Shown: positions 36,873 through 48,429 of the stretch, one piece after another
Layout: the number at the start of each line of letters is the position of its first letter
How positions within the stretch are numbered: the stretch's first letter is position 1
Made by a program: the position numbers and the translations under genes
Notes under the pieces: generated by a model
The model's database searches: none
Seen by the model: only the letters and a program-made list of their open reading frames with translations
Told to the model about the DNA's origin: nothing
Assembly (NCBI GenBank): GCA_947044365.1
Contig: OX345646.1
Location: 6,041,678 to 6,105,677, forward strand
DNA from: Petrosia ficiformis
Lineage: Eukaryota; Porifera; Demospongiae; Haplosclerida; Petrosiidae
DNA length: 64,000 nt
Direction of reading: 5' to 3'

Positions 36873-39826
36873 TAATTATATATATATATAATTATATATA
36901 TTATGGAATACCTTTTCTAGCTACTAATTATATACATACATGTATACTATAATATAGAGTTTTGTATAAGATGCATTAATTACTATTTTAGCACCTGACA
37001 ATCATTACCACTGCAACATGTATAATTATATATATATATATAACAGTTTCTCATAATACAGAGTGAAAATTATAGATAATTATTGTAGCTAAGTAAAATT
37101 GTATATCTCATGTCACAATTCATCATTCAGTTTTCATTTGTTATTCATTCTTTACCCCAGAATATCCACAACGAAATGCTTCTCAAATATTTCCATTATT
37201 AATAAAGATTCTGGAATTATCGAGTACTCTACCGGTTGACCATGAATTCATGTGTCATCTTGTAGAAAATTTGTCTGCTAGTGTACAAGTATTAAGAGGT
37301 GAGCCTAACACTAGCAATGGAAGTAGAACTGGTACAAGTAGCTCCACCAGCATCATACCCTCTTCCGTGAGAAAGTCAATGCCTAGCTCTGTGCCTGTAC
37401 CATCAAATTCTAGGTCTGCATTGTCTAACTCAGCATTACCTACGACTAGTCGTAGGAGAGCACGTGATGATGGGGAAGAGGGTTCTAGTGGGCATTCTAA
37501 TCGGCCAAAGCGTCGTAGAATGAGAAGTGATGCCATTTCAAATGCTGGTGGACAGTCTACACGTACCACTAGGTCTGTTGACAGTGACATTTGTGCAATT
37601 AAGAATGTCACCATTCCATCTACATGGAAACCCGAATGTCCAGAAAAAAAGGGACATCTTTTGATAAGGGTGACAGAATGTGCTTCTGAAAACTCTGATA
37701 TTCCAGGAGCTGTTGGAATTAAACACGACCTTCCAGCTGTGACTAACCCGACAAACGTCACTGCTGTTAGGGAAGAATTGGATAAGCTATACAATGCTGC
37801 TTCATCCAAAGTGGTTCGGTATTCTATGCTAAAAAATCAGTGTGACGTACAATGTTACTATGGCATAGGTAGAGTCATGAATGAGTTGATAAACAAGTCT
37901 GCACATCTACACAGTTTTATCAACAGGGCTAAATACGGAGAATCATATCAACCACACCCTACAGACCCCAATTTATTACAGTTGTGCAGTAAGCCAACAA
38001 CTGTAGTAAGTATTGCAGAGGGTGACGTTAGCATTCTCGATAAGCTGGCAGGACACTGCATGAAACGCAGGAAAACAGATGTACTGAGTTCACTGGGCGG
38101 GTGTATAACACCTGACTGTCAACTCTGTCCCACGCTGAAGCGTAGATGGGAACAAACTGGTGTACTTCGGTACCACACCGAAGAGACATGCCAGTCTGGT
38201 AATGTAGCCATGTGTGCGGCATCAATGAAGTACAAGAACACTAGCAAGTCTTCGCTTCATGAATGTCTATTATTTGCTCGATTGTGTCCTCCCACCACCA
38301 AGCTTGCCAAAGGTGTTTGTGGTATTCCAGCTAGTGTCATTGTAAAAGATCTGGTAGATCTGTGCAGGCTTGGGACACAGAGTGACCGAATGTACCTGTG
38401 TCGTGATATGGACTTTGTAATAAACGGTGGAAATGATGCTCTCAGTGCCATCCATTTTGTGGACGGGGACTCAGGGTTTATTGTGACAGACAAATTTGCA
38501 GATCTGCAAAAGTATAGCCAATATGGCAGTGCAGTGCATTTCACAAATGGTGTTTCTGAAACATGGATTCCATTTCGTGAAGCATTTCACGATGCTGTTG
38601 AAATATCCCATAAATTTGTGGTGTCAGAGCATCCTTCATGTAGGCACCCAATTAGTCATGACCTCGGCAGCGTAGGACACTGGAGTGCAATGGCTACACT
38701 CCACTCAGCTAAAAAGGTGTACGTACATGTAGTGGACGACAAAAGCATTCATCTACCTGACGGTCGTCTCATTGTTACAATCATTGTCCAAAGAGAGAAT
38801 GATCTGTGGGAGCCTTTAGCCTTGCAGGTTATCAGAAATGGTGTGTCCTTCTTGACAGAAGAAGGACGCAAGGAAGCACCAAGTGAGTACAAAGTTGCTG
38901 AGGTGTTTGCAGAAAAAAACGGGAAAGGCTTGTATGCCATTCCAAAACACCTCCTCGAGTTTACTGATGAGCCTTTAAATGACAAGAAACAAATAGAAAT
39001 GTGTAAGTTTACCCAATGCCTAAAAGCAAATCATGCTACAAAATGTAGATTTGCTGACTGTATGCCATGGAAACTTCGTAGTTTACATTTGGATTTTAAT
39101 CAGAAACAACTGATTGTCTGTCATAATAGCCAGCAGTTGCATGTGACTAGATCTAAAGCCAACATTCACCAGTCCATGGTGTTTGTGGCTGAAAGTACCA
39201 TTCCTAATGCAGGATGTGGTCTTTTCTTAAGACCACATAGTACTGAAATGTACTTCAGAGCTAGGGATACTCTCTGCTTGTACAGCAGAGAGACCCTGAC
39301 AGAAGAGCAGATTCAAAATATTTCCAATCCAGATTACATACTAGATGTACGTGACTCAATGTTTGTAGATGCAAGTGTGTTTCATGGGTGGAATTTGGGT
39401 CGGTTTGTTAATCAAGGTGGTTTACTTGAAGGGCTTAAACAGTTAGCAACTGACTTTGCCCTGGGACATTTTCAGCTCGATTCTGCTGAGAAAGTTGCTG
39501 AAAGTTTTTGCAATGTTATTTATTCACAGAAGGGAAACACAGTTGTGATAAATGTGAAGGGCAGAGTCCATTGTAACACTAACAACACTGCAAAAGAGCT
39601 TTTTGTTAACTATGGTCTGCATAATTACTGGATGAATTATATATCAGGGAAAGACAGTGCTTCAATGGATCTGGAGAGTAGAGACGAATTGTCTCAGCTT
39701 GTGAGATTCATTGTTGCCACTAATAAACGTAGTGGTCATTTGGAGCTTAAACACGCTTATAGTGATGCTCAGGTAGAACAACTTGTTCATATGTGTCCAA
39801 GTGTCTGCCCTGTGCAATGTACATGA
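36622..39826 (+). CDS. Large protein with C-terminal divergent SET domain (gene B2)
   Basis: Two exons, 36622-36661 and 37161-39826, join in phase into 2706 bases, 901 residues. The 499-base intron is swollen by AT microsatellites. Without it the main exon starts at an inner ATG (37250). Residues ~50-150 are Ser-rich and basic (RPKRRRMR, a likely nuclear signal). The middle ~450 residues, with a Cys/His-rich part (GGCITPDCQLCP), match no domain I recognise. Residues ~686-840 are a SET domain: AESTIPNAGCGLFL, then GRFVNQGG (Asn764) and ELFVNYG (Tyr831) with YW after it. The usual NHS His is Gln. SET domains methylate lysines using SAM; activity here is uncertain. B2 starts about 600 bases after B1 on the same strand. 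Confidence 0.75.
36662..37160. repeat. AT microsatellites inside the gene B2 intron
   Basis: (AT)n tracts at about 36713-36732, 36828-36900 and 37026-37042 expand this intron to 499 bases, against 49-177 bases for nearly all other introns found here. The donor is GAAG/GTACAT and the acceptor TTTACCCCAG/AATAT. Confidence 0.7.
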
Positions 39827-39831
39827 ATTCA

Positions 39832-40086
39832 CTCCCAGACCAATTCATACTGGTCATATGCTTATAGAAGCACGGTATTGTGCATACCTGTTTCACGCTT
39901 TCAATTTGTTTCCAAACAGGAAACATGATCCCTGTCCCATCTGGTGACAGTGGATTATCTCCCAGACCAATTCATACTGGTCATATGCTTATAGAAGCAC
40001 GGTATTGTGCATACCTGTTTCACGCTTTCAATTTGTTTCCAAACAGGAAACATGATCCCTGTCCCATCTGGTGACAGTGGATTATC
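39832..40086. repeat. 127-base direct duplication after gene B2
   Basis: CTCCCAGACCAATTCATACT at 39832 recurs at 39959, and the two copies are nearly identical over 127 bases. Each holds the hairpin GTTTCC-AAACA-GGAAAC. It lies in the presumed 3' untranslated region of B2. Confidence 0.9.
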
Positions 40087-41116
40087 GCTTTTTTGGCCTA
40101 GCGTAAGGGACGCCTCCTCGTGGTCTAGGCTGGTAACTTCTACTTGTAATGTAGAAGGCTAAAGGTCCCTTGAAGATTTCTGAAAGAAATATAGTCAAAA
40201 ACAGTTAGTTAATCTACATGTAGACTTGAAAATTATGTTCACTCTACTTACATACAATTGTAGACACACAGATGTCACAGCAAGGTTGTACGTCAGAGCT
40301 GAAGGACTGTGTGGAGCTCAGATGAAGAAAGAGTTTATCAAGTGTCATATGATCCAGGCTGTTAACAATTATTATAACTTTATTTTTTGTTCTACACAAA
40401 ACAACAATTGTACTTACATACATGTATCGATAAGGTATGCATCATAATTAATGGAGTAATGTAATTAAGAAATGTTATTTTAATTTTGTACTTCACTTAG
40501 TCATTTAAATGTTTGTAAGCTAATCATAATTATGGATTGTATCTTGTTTGTAAAGAAACTATTTTTGAGTGATAAACATCTAGTATAGTGACATATCCAA
40601 TAAATGTTTTAACCAATTCTACATTTAAGTGGGAATTATGAGATGATAACATATCAAATAATCAATCAAGCTACATAGGCATGTTTAATGGGTTTAGATG
40701 TGAATGTCTGAACACACTCTGAGTGAGCAAATGCTATTAACAACCTTTTACATATGTTGAGTGTAATATTACATTAAAACAGGAAGAAATGGGTGTAACT
40801 AAAAATCCATCCGCTGTAGCTAAAACGAATCTGAACACAACAACTCAATTAACAATACTGAAAGTTGTGTTGGCTCTGTAGTTTTCTATCTGTTGCAATG
40901 TTAATCAGTCTGTTGTACAAAATGTTTAATTTTGTCTGTAGGCGTTCACGTGAGCTCCACCCTAACTTACATGTAAATACATGCCTTCCATCAATGCCAC
41001 AATACAAAACTATTACCCACAAAAATAGATAGAAAAAAATAGCTAGAATGGTTAGTAGAGCTATTTGGAGGCGGCTTCCTGTATCAAAACCCCAATGATT
41101 GCAGCAAAAACCCATA
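40087..41116. other. B2 3' flank with possible poly(A) signal and foldback
   Basis: A tRNA-like foldback lies at about 40100-40167. AATAAA at 40599-40604 is the first good poly(A) signal after B2. The remaining frames are short, AT-rich and without domains. No further gene is called. Confidence 0.4.
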
Positions 41117-41275
41117 AGGACATATGTCCCTTGATTTTTCCATGTTTACATTGCCATTTTTGATCACTGGGGTGCCAGCTTGATGTTTGTGGAATACATA
41201 TATGCAATGCATTCTACCATTTATCTATTTTTGAAATTAAAGAAAGAGACATATTTCAGGGACATAGATTCTATA
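41117..41275. repeat. GGGACATA motifs on the right side of the B module
   Basis: AGGACATATGTCCC at 41117-41130 is a one-mismatch copy of the 14-base palindrome. AGAGACATATTTCAGGGACATAG follows at about 41249. These are the last clustered copies going right, so they may mark the right side of the B1/B2 module. Confidence 0.65.
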
Positions 41276-41355
41276 TAGATGTTACAATACACATATAGGG
41301 CAAGGGCAGCCACTCCCCTCTTTCAGACAGTTTTGGCGGGCTGATGGATATTGGA

Positions 41356-44300
41356 ATTGCCTTGTTTAAACCCTCTGATCTCCTATCTGGAAGATCTTTC
41401 AGGGTTAATGTAACCAGTTTAACTGGTTGTAACCAACCTCACCTGAGGTTGTAAAGGCAATACAGACAACGGCAGGTCTCTTACACTCACTGGTCTTGAC
41501 TGACCTTACAGAGTGAAAGCAATCTCTTGATGAGATTGTAGAGACAATTGTGGTATTGTCCCTTTATGCTCTTTGATATTTGTCATTCAGAGCAACAGCA
41601 ACCATTTTAGGTTGTAAGGGACATTGTTATGGTGGTGCAGGTCAGCCATTTTGAAGTTCTTGGTATTTACAACCACCAGTGTAATAGTAGATATGTCAAG
41701 GATTGGAGTTCATCTTGGTAAGTTTTGAATAAAGTGAGGGGGATGTACTGTATGTTGTGAGAACATTTGATTGTAATCTACGTAATTGCCTTGTTTAAAC
41801 CCTCTGATCTCAAGATCTTTCAGGGTTAATGTAACCAGTTTAACTGGTTGTAACATACCTCATCTGAGGTTGTAAAGGCAATACAGAGCACAGCAGGTCT
41901 CTTACACTCACTGGTCTTGATTGACCTTACAGAGTGAAAGCAATCTCTTGATGAGAATTGTAGAGGCATTGTTCCTTTATGCTCTTTGATATTTGTCATT
42001 CAGAGCAACAGCAACCATTTTAGATTGTAAGGGACATTGTTTTGGTGGTGCATGTCAGCCATTTTAAAGTTCTTGTTTCAGTAAGTCACATGTTTACCCA
42101 CTGTAATAGGAGCTGTAATAGATATGTCAAAGAATGAAGTTCATTTAGGATAATTCTACTTAAAGTGAGGGTGATGTACTGTATGTTGTGAGAACATTTG
42201 ATTGTAATCTACATAATTGCCTTGTTTAAACCCTCTGATCTCAAGATCTTTCAGGGTTAATGTAACCAGTTTAACTGGTTGTAACATACCTCATCTGAGG
42301 TTGTAAAGGCAATACAGAGCACAGCAGGTCTCTTACACTCACTGGTCTTGATTGACCTTACAGAGTGAAAGCAATCTCTTGATGAGAATTGTAGAGGCAT
42401 TGTTCCTTTATGCTCTTTGATATTTGTCATTCAGAGCAACAGCAACCATTTTAGATTGTAAGGGACATTGTTTTGGTGGTGCATGTCAGCCATTTTAAAG
42501 TTCTTGTTTCAGTAAGTCACATGTTTACCCACTGTAATAGGAGCTGTAATAGATATGTCAAAGAATGAAGTTCATTTTGGATAATTCTACTTAAAGTGAG
42601 GGTGATGTACTGTATGTTGTGAGAACATTTGATTATAAGCCACGTAATTGCCTTGTTTAAACCCTCTGATCTCAAGATCTTTCAGGGTTAATGTAACCAG
42701 TTTAACTGGTTGTAACATACCTCATCTGAGGTTGTAAAGGCAATACAGAGCACAGCAGGTCTCTTACACTCACTGGTCTTGATTGACCTTACAGAGTGAA
42801 AGCAATCTCTTGATGAGAATTGTAGAGGCATTGTTCCTTTATGCTCTTTGATATTTGTCATTCAGAGCAACAGCAACCATTTTAGATTGTAAGGGACATT
42901 GTTTTGGTGGTGCATGTCAGCCATTTTAAAGTTCTTGTTTCAGTAAGTCACATGTTTACCCACTGTAATAGGAGCTGTAATAGATATGTCAAAGAATGAA
43001 GTTCATTTTGGATAATTCTACTTAAAGTGAGGGTGATGTACTGTATGTTGTGAGAACATTTGATTGTAATCTACGTAATTGCCTTGTTTAAACCCTCTGA
43101 TCTCAAGATCTTTCAGGGTTAATGTAACCAGTTTAACTGGTTGTAACATACCTCATCTGAGGTTGTAAAGGCAATACAGAGCACAGCAGGTCTCTTACAC
43201 TCACTGGTCTTGATTGACCTTACAGAGTGAAAGCAATCTCTTGATGAGAATTGTAGAGGCATTGTTCCTTTATGCTCTTTGATATTTGTCATTCAGAGCA
43301 ACAGCAACCATTTTAGATTGTAAGGGACATTGTTTTGGTGGTGCATGTCAGCCATTTTAAAGTTCTTGTTTCAGTAAGTCACATGTTTACCCACTGTAAT
43401 AGGAGCTGTAATAGATATGTCAAAAAATGAAGTTCATTTTGGATAATTCTACTTAAAGTGAGGGTGATGTACTGTATGTTGTGAGAACATTTGATTGTAA
43501 TCTACGTAATTGCCTTGTTTAAACCCTCTGATCTCAAGATCTTTCAGGGTTAATGTAACCAGTTTAACTGGTTGTAACATACCTCATCTGAGGTTGTAAA
43601 GGCAATACAGAGCACAGCAGGTCTCTTACACTCACTGGTCTTGATTGACCTTACAGAGTGAAAGCAATCTCTTGATGAGAATTGTAGAGGCATTGTTCCT
43701 TTATGCTCTTTGATATTTGTCATTCAGAGCAACAGCAACCATTTTAGATTGTAAGGGACATTGTTTTGGTGGTGCATGTCAGCCATTTTAAAGTTCTTGT
43801 TTCAGTAAGTCACATGTTTACCCACTGTAATAGGAGCTGTAATAGATATGTCAAAAAATGAAGTTCATTTTGGATAATTCTACTTAAAGTGAGGGTGATG
43901 TACTGTATGTTGTGAGAACATTTGATTATAAGCCACGTAATTGCCTTGTTTAAACCCTCTGATCTCAAGATCTTTCAGGGTTAATGTAACCAGTTTAACT
44001 GGTTGTAACATACCTCATCTGAGGTTGTAAAGGCAATACAGAGCACAGCAGGTCTCTTACACTCACTGGTCTTGATTGACCTTACAGAGTGAAAGCAATC
44101 TCTTGATGAGAATTGTAGAGGCATTGTTCCTTTATGCTCTTTGATATTTGTCATTCAGAGCAACAGCAACCATTTTAGATTGTAAGGGACATTGTTTTGG
44201 TGGTGCATGTCAGCCATTTTAAAGTTCTTGTTTCAGTAAGTCACATGTTTACCCACTGTAATAGGAGCTGTAATAGATATGTCAAAGAATGAAGTTCATT

Positions 44301-44600
44301 TTGGATAATTCTACTTAAAGTGAGGGTGATGTACTGTATGTTGTGAGAACATTTGATTATAAGCCACGTAATTGCCTTGTTTAAACCCTCTGATCTCAAG
44401 ATCTTTCAGGGTTAATGTAACCAGTTTAACTGGTTGTAACATACCTCATCTGAGGTTGTAAAGGCAATACAGAGCACAGCAGGTCTCTTACACTCACTGG
44501 TCTTGATTGACCTTACAGAGTGAAAACAATCTCTCGATGGGGATTGTAGAGACAATTGTGGTATTGTCCCTTTAATATCTATCATTTAGAGCGACAGTAT
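41356..44600. repeat. 431-base hairpin-rich tandem repeat, about 7.5 copies
   Basis: GCCTTGTTTAAACCCTCTGA recurs at 41359, 41788, 42219, 42650, 43081, 43512, 43943 and 44374, with a period of 429-431 bases. Copies 2-8 are nearly identical, while the first and the truncated last are more diverged. Each unit has ATTGCCTT and AAGGCAAT about 95 bases apart, enclosing AACCAGTTTAACTGGTT and CCTCATCTGAGG hairpins, and then a CAATCTC...GAGAATTG hairpin. No gene is seen. Confidence 0.95.
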
Positions 44601-44682
44601 GTTTTTTAGGTTTTAACCATATTTATAGATATTTTCACTGAGATATACATGTATGCTGTGTTGTACAATATTCATAGCCAAG

Positions 44683-44775
44683 ATGCCACCAAATTATGTC
44701 TCTAGAGAAGTGAATCAACAGATGACTCACCAATATGAATATCATTTAGAAGAAACCAGAGAAATTTTTCAACAG
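44683..44775 (+). CDS. Possible single exon, 31 codons
   Basis: ATG at 44683 opens MPPNYVSREVNQQMTH... and the frame runs 31 codons to a good 5' splice site CAACAG/GTGAGT. No second exon was found with confidence. No family is recognised. It could be a 5' exon of a small gene or chance. Confidence 0.2.
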
Positions 44776-45297
44776 GTGAGTCAGCATTATTTAACCACAA
44801 TTTTTTTAAACCAGTATCATAGCAATTATAGCACTTATGTTTGACAACCACATATTATTGTTGTGAAGTATAATATTTAAATTTGAAGAAACCTTTAATA
44901 TACAATACACAAGTATGAATATATAATACGTATTATACTTTTTAGTGTGTGACTCCATTAGAAATAATTGTAGGGAAACATGATGTATTCATGAATGAAA
45001 TGTTAACTCTCTCTCTTTTTTTGTAAACAGAAGCTGTGTTATTAGTTAGCAATACAAACAAAAGAACTAACTTACTATTATATATAATATTTGCATATTT
45101 ATACCTATTTTTTTAATTCTTGTACTTTCTCACAAAGATACTCTTTTTGTTTCTAAATCTTCAATGAAACACAAAGTATAAACATGCTCGCTACATTTTC
45201 TATTGTACATGATCTAGCAATAGTGACTGGATAATAATGAAAATTTTAAATGTCCCTGTGAAACTAAACACCCGAGTAATTAGTGACAATTGAACTC

Positions 45298-45560
45298 CAG
45301 GTTATGGAATGTAATGTGTCAATTGATGGCAGACAACACTTGATTCATATATTACGTGAAAATCTATGTGTTAATGTCCCCTGAGGAAACTTCACTTAAC
45401 ACATTATCATGTACAGAAATGGGATAGCAAAATCAATAATCCACAAACTAGACCGGGAGGGTATCAGAAACCAATAATCAATTTTATATACATACTGTGT
45501 GTATGTTGGGTAATGGTATAATTTGAGCATTAACATGATAATTTTTATAAGTATTAATTA
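45298..45560 (+). repeat. Left arm of a ~260-base inverted repeat
   Basis: The arm starts CCAGGTTATGGAATGTAATG and includes ACTTAACACATTATCATGT and TAATTTGAGCATTAACATG. It is the reverse complement, with scattered changes, of 48430-48692. The arms enclose about 2.9 kb. Confidence 0.88.
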
Positions 45561-46009
45561 TATTATAATATTATGTAATCATTACTATTCTATACTTGTC
45601 TTCTTTTCCTTGACCATTTACGGGGTCTCTTCCTTCCTTCGCCACCTTCTCCTTTGTCATATGTTCCTTCCTGCTTCTTCCTTTTTTTTCTTTCTCTGTA
45701 CTTTTTATTGATGTTTTTCTGTGATCAAAGCAAGTGCTTAGTAATTACTTTCCTTCCATAATGCTAATACTCATTGTTGACACTTACTCTAAAAAATACA
45801 CCGTAATGATGAGAACAAAGTGTTCTTCTTGTTTTTTTATTGCAGTATTCTATGATGCATTTTTTCTTTTGTGTGTGTGATAGGTAAAATTTAAGTACAA
45901 ACAGTATCATTACTTACCCAGCTGTGGTACATGTTTTTTTTAATATTTTCCTGCATATGCACATGTTAAAATTATATGACATAACTAAAAGTAAATTTAC
46001 TCTTTACCT
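45561..46009. other. AT-rich spacer inside the inverted repeat
   Basis: This is AT- and T-rich sequence. A short frame with CCTTCCTTC-type runs has no domain. Nothing else is recognised. Confidence 0.4.
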
Positions 46010-46482
46010 CTACTTTCTCCCAACATGGTTTACAAAACTACATGAGTAAGACAAAATGCATGAGTAAGACAAAATTACAACATAAATTAGGTTTTCATAC
46101 ACTGTTGTCTGTTGCCCTCTCACTACACTCCCTTCCAATGCAGAAAGGTTGGGCACATGTAAAGTGCTGCAAATAGAAATTAAACAGTTACTTGTGCAGT
46201 GAAAAATTGATTTATTGCATACATCGGAAGATCCAGATGAGAGTTCTTCCTGTGAAATTTAATGCATAATAATACTATAGCAATTGCTACTTGCGATACA
46301 TTGATCTTATTTCCATTGCAGTGAAATGACAATAATATTACTTGAAATGAAAATATCTTACCTTCTCAATTTCTGTATCTGATTCAGTCTAATAATACAG
46401 AAGTAATTATGTATATAAAAGCACAATCTTCACTCTTTATTCATGATGGAATGAAACTAACCTTCACTTCTTTCTCTGCCAT
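46010..46482 (-). CDS. Possible small three-exon gene, starts MAEKEVK
   Basis: Exons 46462-46482, 46362-46388 and 46010-46249 join in phase 0 into 288 bases, 95 residues, through GT-AG introns of 73 and 112 bases. The start MAEKEVK and the acidic second exon (TESDTEIEK) are followed by a long open frame with no recognised domain; ILSYSCILSYSC near the end comes from a short duplication. The start resembles MAEKEIPDE of the opposed gene at 47690, which fits an inverted duplication. The evidence is only splice phases and that likeness. Confidence 0.35.
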
Positions 46483-47648
46483 TCTTTGTTACAACACTAA
46501 ATTTTGCAGGAAGTGCTAGTGCATTTATATATAGATAATTAATTATTGTTATTAAATAGTTGAAATATTTCCATGGAATTTTCAGTTAGATAGTCTTTAT
46601 AGGTAATTAATCATTCTATGGTTTCAGCATGTCATGATAAATCATTTTGCATCACATGTGCAGAACGTGTTTGAGCGTTATAGTTAGCAATTTTAAATCA
46701 TTATTAATAACAATGGAAAGGACAATGTGTACATTAAAAAAAATGACAAATAGCATATCAATAACAGTACATAGTATAGTCATTATTTTCTCATTAATTC
46801 TTGCCCACCATACATCGTATATACCACTTTGGAGAAAAGTACATAGTACTCTCTTCCTACTCTTCCTTCTGTTTCTTTGATCATCAACTAAACAGAGAGA
46901 GAGGATGTCATATTATTAGTTGTGCATTAATCATAACTTCATTATTATATATTGCACAGTAGGAAGATATTAGGCTAGACCATTCCTCCTACAAAATTTT
47001 GTGTAAGTGGAGTTATATATGTACATGTACTTTGTATTCATTATTAGAAACTTCGGGTTCTAAGCCCCTCCCTCCTATGCCCAAGGTGCTTAGCAGGCAT
47101 GCCTGCATAGGCACCTCAGCCACAAGAGGGAGGGAACCCTCCAAAAATTTGCACCCCATTTACTCCACTGATATAAATAAAAACCTAAGGTTGGGGGCTT
47201 GTGAATTTGTAGCACAAAGTTCTGGCTTATAAACAACTACACTCTCATCATTGTTGTGGGTTTCTAAAATATAGCCTCCTGTAGGGTGTTGTGGTTCAGA
47301 TAACTATATTCATTTTAGACTTATTACACCTCCAAAATTCTAGCACACAGTTAAGCAGCATATTATACATGTAAATTATTACAAACAGGTAAGTACATAT
47401 GTGTATATGTCACGTGGCTGGGCATGTAAGTAAGTACAAGCGTACATAATATAAAATAGTTCTTTAATTAATTGCTTGTTACTAATAATTATTATGAAGT
47501 TGAATTTCTTTGATATTGCATGTACACCTTTATGGTACAGTGGTAAAGCTTCATGATTAAACACCTATAAATTCAATTTCTCTGATCATGAAGGTGTTTA
47601 CTTACAGCTAAAGGATGAAAGGAAATGGAATGCAATATTTAGAAAGGG
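46483..47648. other. Spacer between the two opposed MAEKE genes
   Basis: Mostly AT-rich. A GC-rich foldback lies at 47066-47134. Short frames show no domain. Regulatory sequence for both genes would lie here, by position. Confidence 0.4.
47066..47134. other. GC-rich foldback with nested palindromes
   Basis: The outer stem CCCTCCCTC (47066) pairs with GAGGGAGGG (47126). Inside, GGTGC pairs with GCACC, and GCAGGCATGCCTGC (47093-47106) is a perfect palindrome. It stands out against the AT-rich surroundings. It may be a foldback element or a structured RNA. Confidence 0.6.
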
Positions 47649-47655
47649 TATAAAA
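47649..47655 (+). promoter_or_regulatory. TATA box
   Basis: TATAAAA lies 41 bases before the ATG of the 116-residue gene at 47690. That spacing would give a very short 5' untranslated region. Confidence 0.55.
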
Positions 47656-47689
47656 GACAAGCACAGTTTGAAAGTGTTCATTTATAGTC

Positions 47690-48040
47690 ATGGCAGAAAA
47701 AGAAATACCAGATGAAATCATTGAGTTATTGAAAAGGAAATGGAAAGAAATGAGCAGCAGTACTAGTACTGATCATGAACAGTCAGACCCTAAAAGGGGA
47801 AAATATACAGAACATCAAAGGTGTAAAAACTGCACCTGCTATAGTTGCTGTAGGCACATGTGGATCTGCAAACATTGCAGTATAAAAAAAGAAGTGTTCC
47901 ACAAATGGACCAACCAAGACAGACAAGAGAAAGAAAGGAGAGAGAGAGCAAGAAAAAGAGCTGCAGGAGGAAGTAAAGGAGGAGAGAGTAAAGGAGGAGA
48001 GAGTAGTGGAAGATCTATAGAAGACAAGGAAAAGAATTAA
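47690..48040 (+). CDS. Small Cys/His-rich charged protein, 116 residues
   Basis: A single frame from ATG 47690, downstream of a TATA box. Residues 1-40 are charged (MAEKEIPDEIIELLKRKWKE, then Ser/Thr-rich). Residues ~45-70 are rich in Cys and His (CKNCTCYSCCRHMWICKHC), which suggests zinc binding of an unassigned type. The tail is highly charged, with repeated GGES-type units. The start resembles MAEKEVK of the opposed gene at 46482, and both sit inside an inverted repeat. No family is recognised. It is likely nuclear or RNA/DNA-associated, by composition only. It ends at a 32-base repeat. Confidence 0.55.
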   Translation: MAEKEIPDEIIELLKRKWKEMSSSTSTDHEQSDPKRGKYTEHQRCKNCTCYSCCRHMWICKHCSIKKEVFHKWTNQDRQEKERRERARKRAAGGSKGGESKGGESSGRSIEDKEKN

Positions 48041-48201
48041 GTAAATAATTTAAAATAATTTGTTTATGTATAGTAAATAATTTAAAATAATTTGTTTATG
48101 TATAGTAAATAATTTAAAATAATTTGTTTATGTATAGTAAATAATTTAAAATAATTTGTTTATGTATAGTAAATAATTTAAAATAATTTGTTTATGTATA
48201 G
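48040..48201. repeat. Five 32-base tandem repeats
   Basis: GTAAATAATTTAAAATAATT followed by TGTTTATGTATA occurs five times directly after the stop codon of the 116-residue gene. It would form an AU-rich 3' untranslated region. Confidence 0.95.
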
Positions 48202-48429
48202 TAAAATAAATTTAGTAAATTCATTTGAAACTATTTCTTAATTTTAGTAAATTAATATGAAGTTGTTAAGTGGGAATGGGTGCATGCAATTAATAACACG
48301 AGTAAGTAAGTATACATATATCACATGGCTGGGCTTTAATAGGACCTATATGCCCATAAATGGTCAAAGAAGAGAAGACAACTGTACAATAATAATGTTT
48401 ACATATAATATAATTAATATTTTTATAAT
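48202..48429. other. AT-rich spacer
   Basis: This contains AAGTTGTTAAGTGGGAATGGG and TCACATGGCTGGGCTTTAAT blocks shared with the satellites farther right. No gene is seen. Confidence 0.5.

Noticed and set aside
37255..37809. A 184-codon minus-strand frame opposite gene B2
   Set aside because: It is the antisense shadow of the B2 coding exon, with no domain and no splice support.
38600..38810. An OTU-like protease domain in B2 (GHWSAMATLHSAKKVYV)
   Set aside because: The pattern hints at the OTU strand-helix region, but I see no D-G-N-C active-site motif, so I leave the region unassigned.
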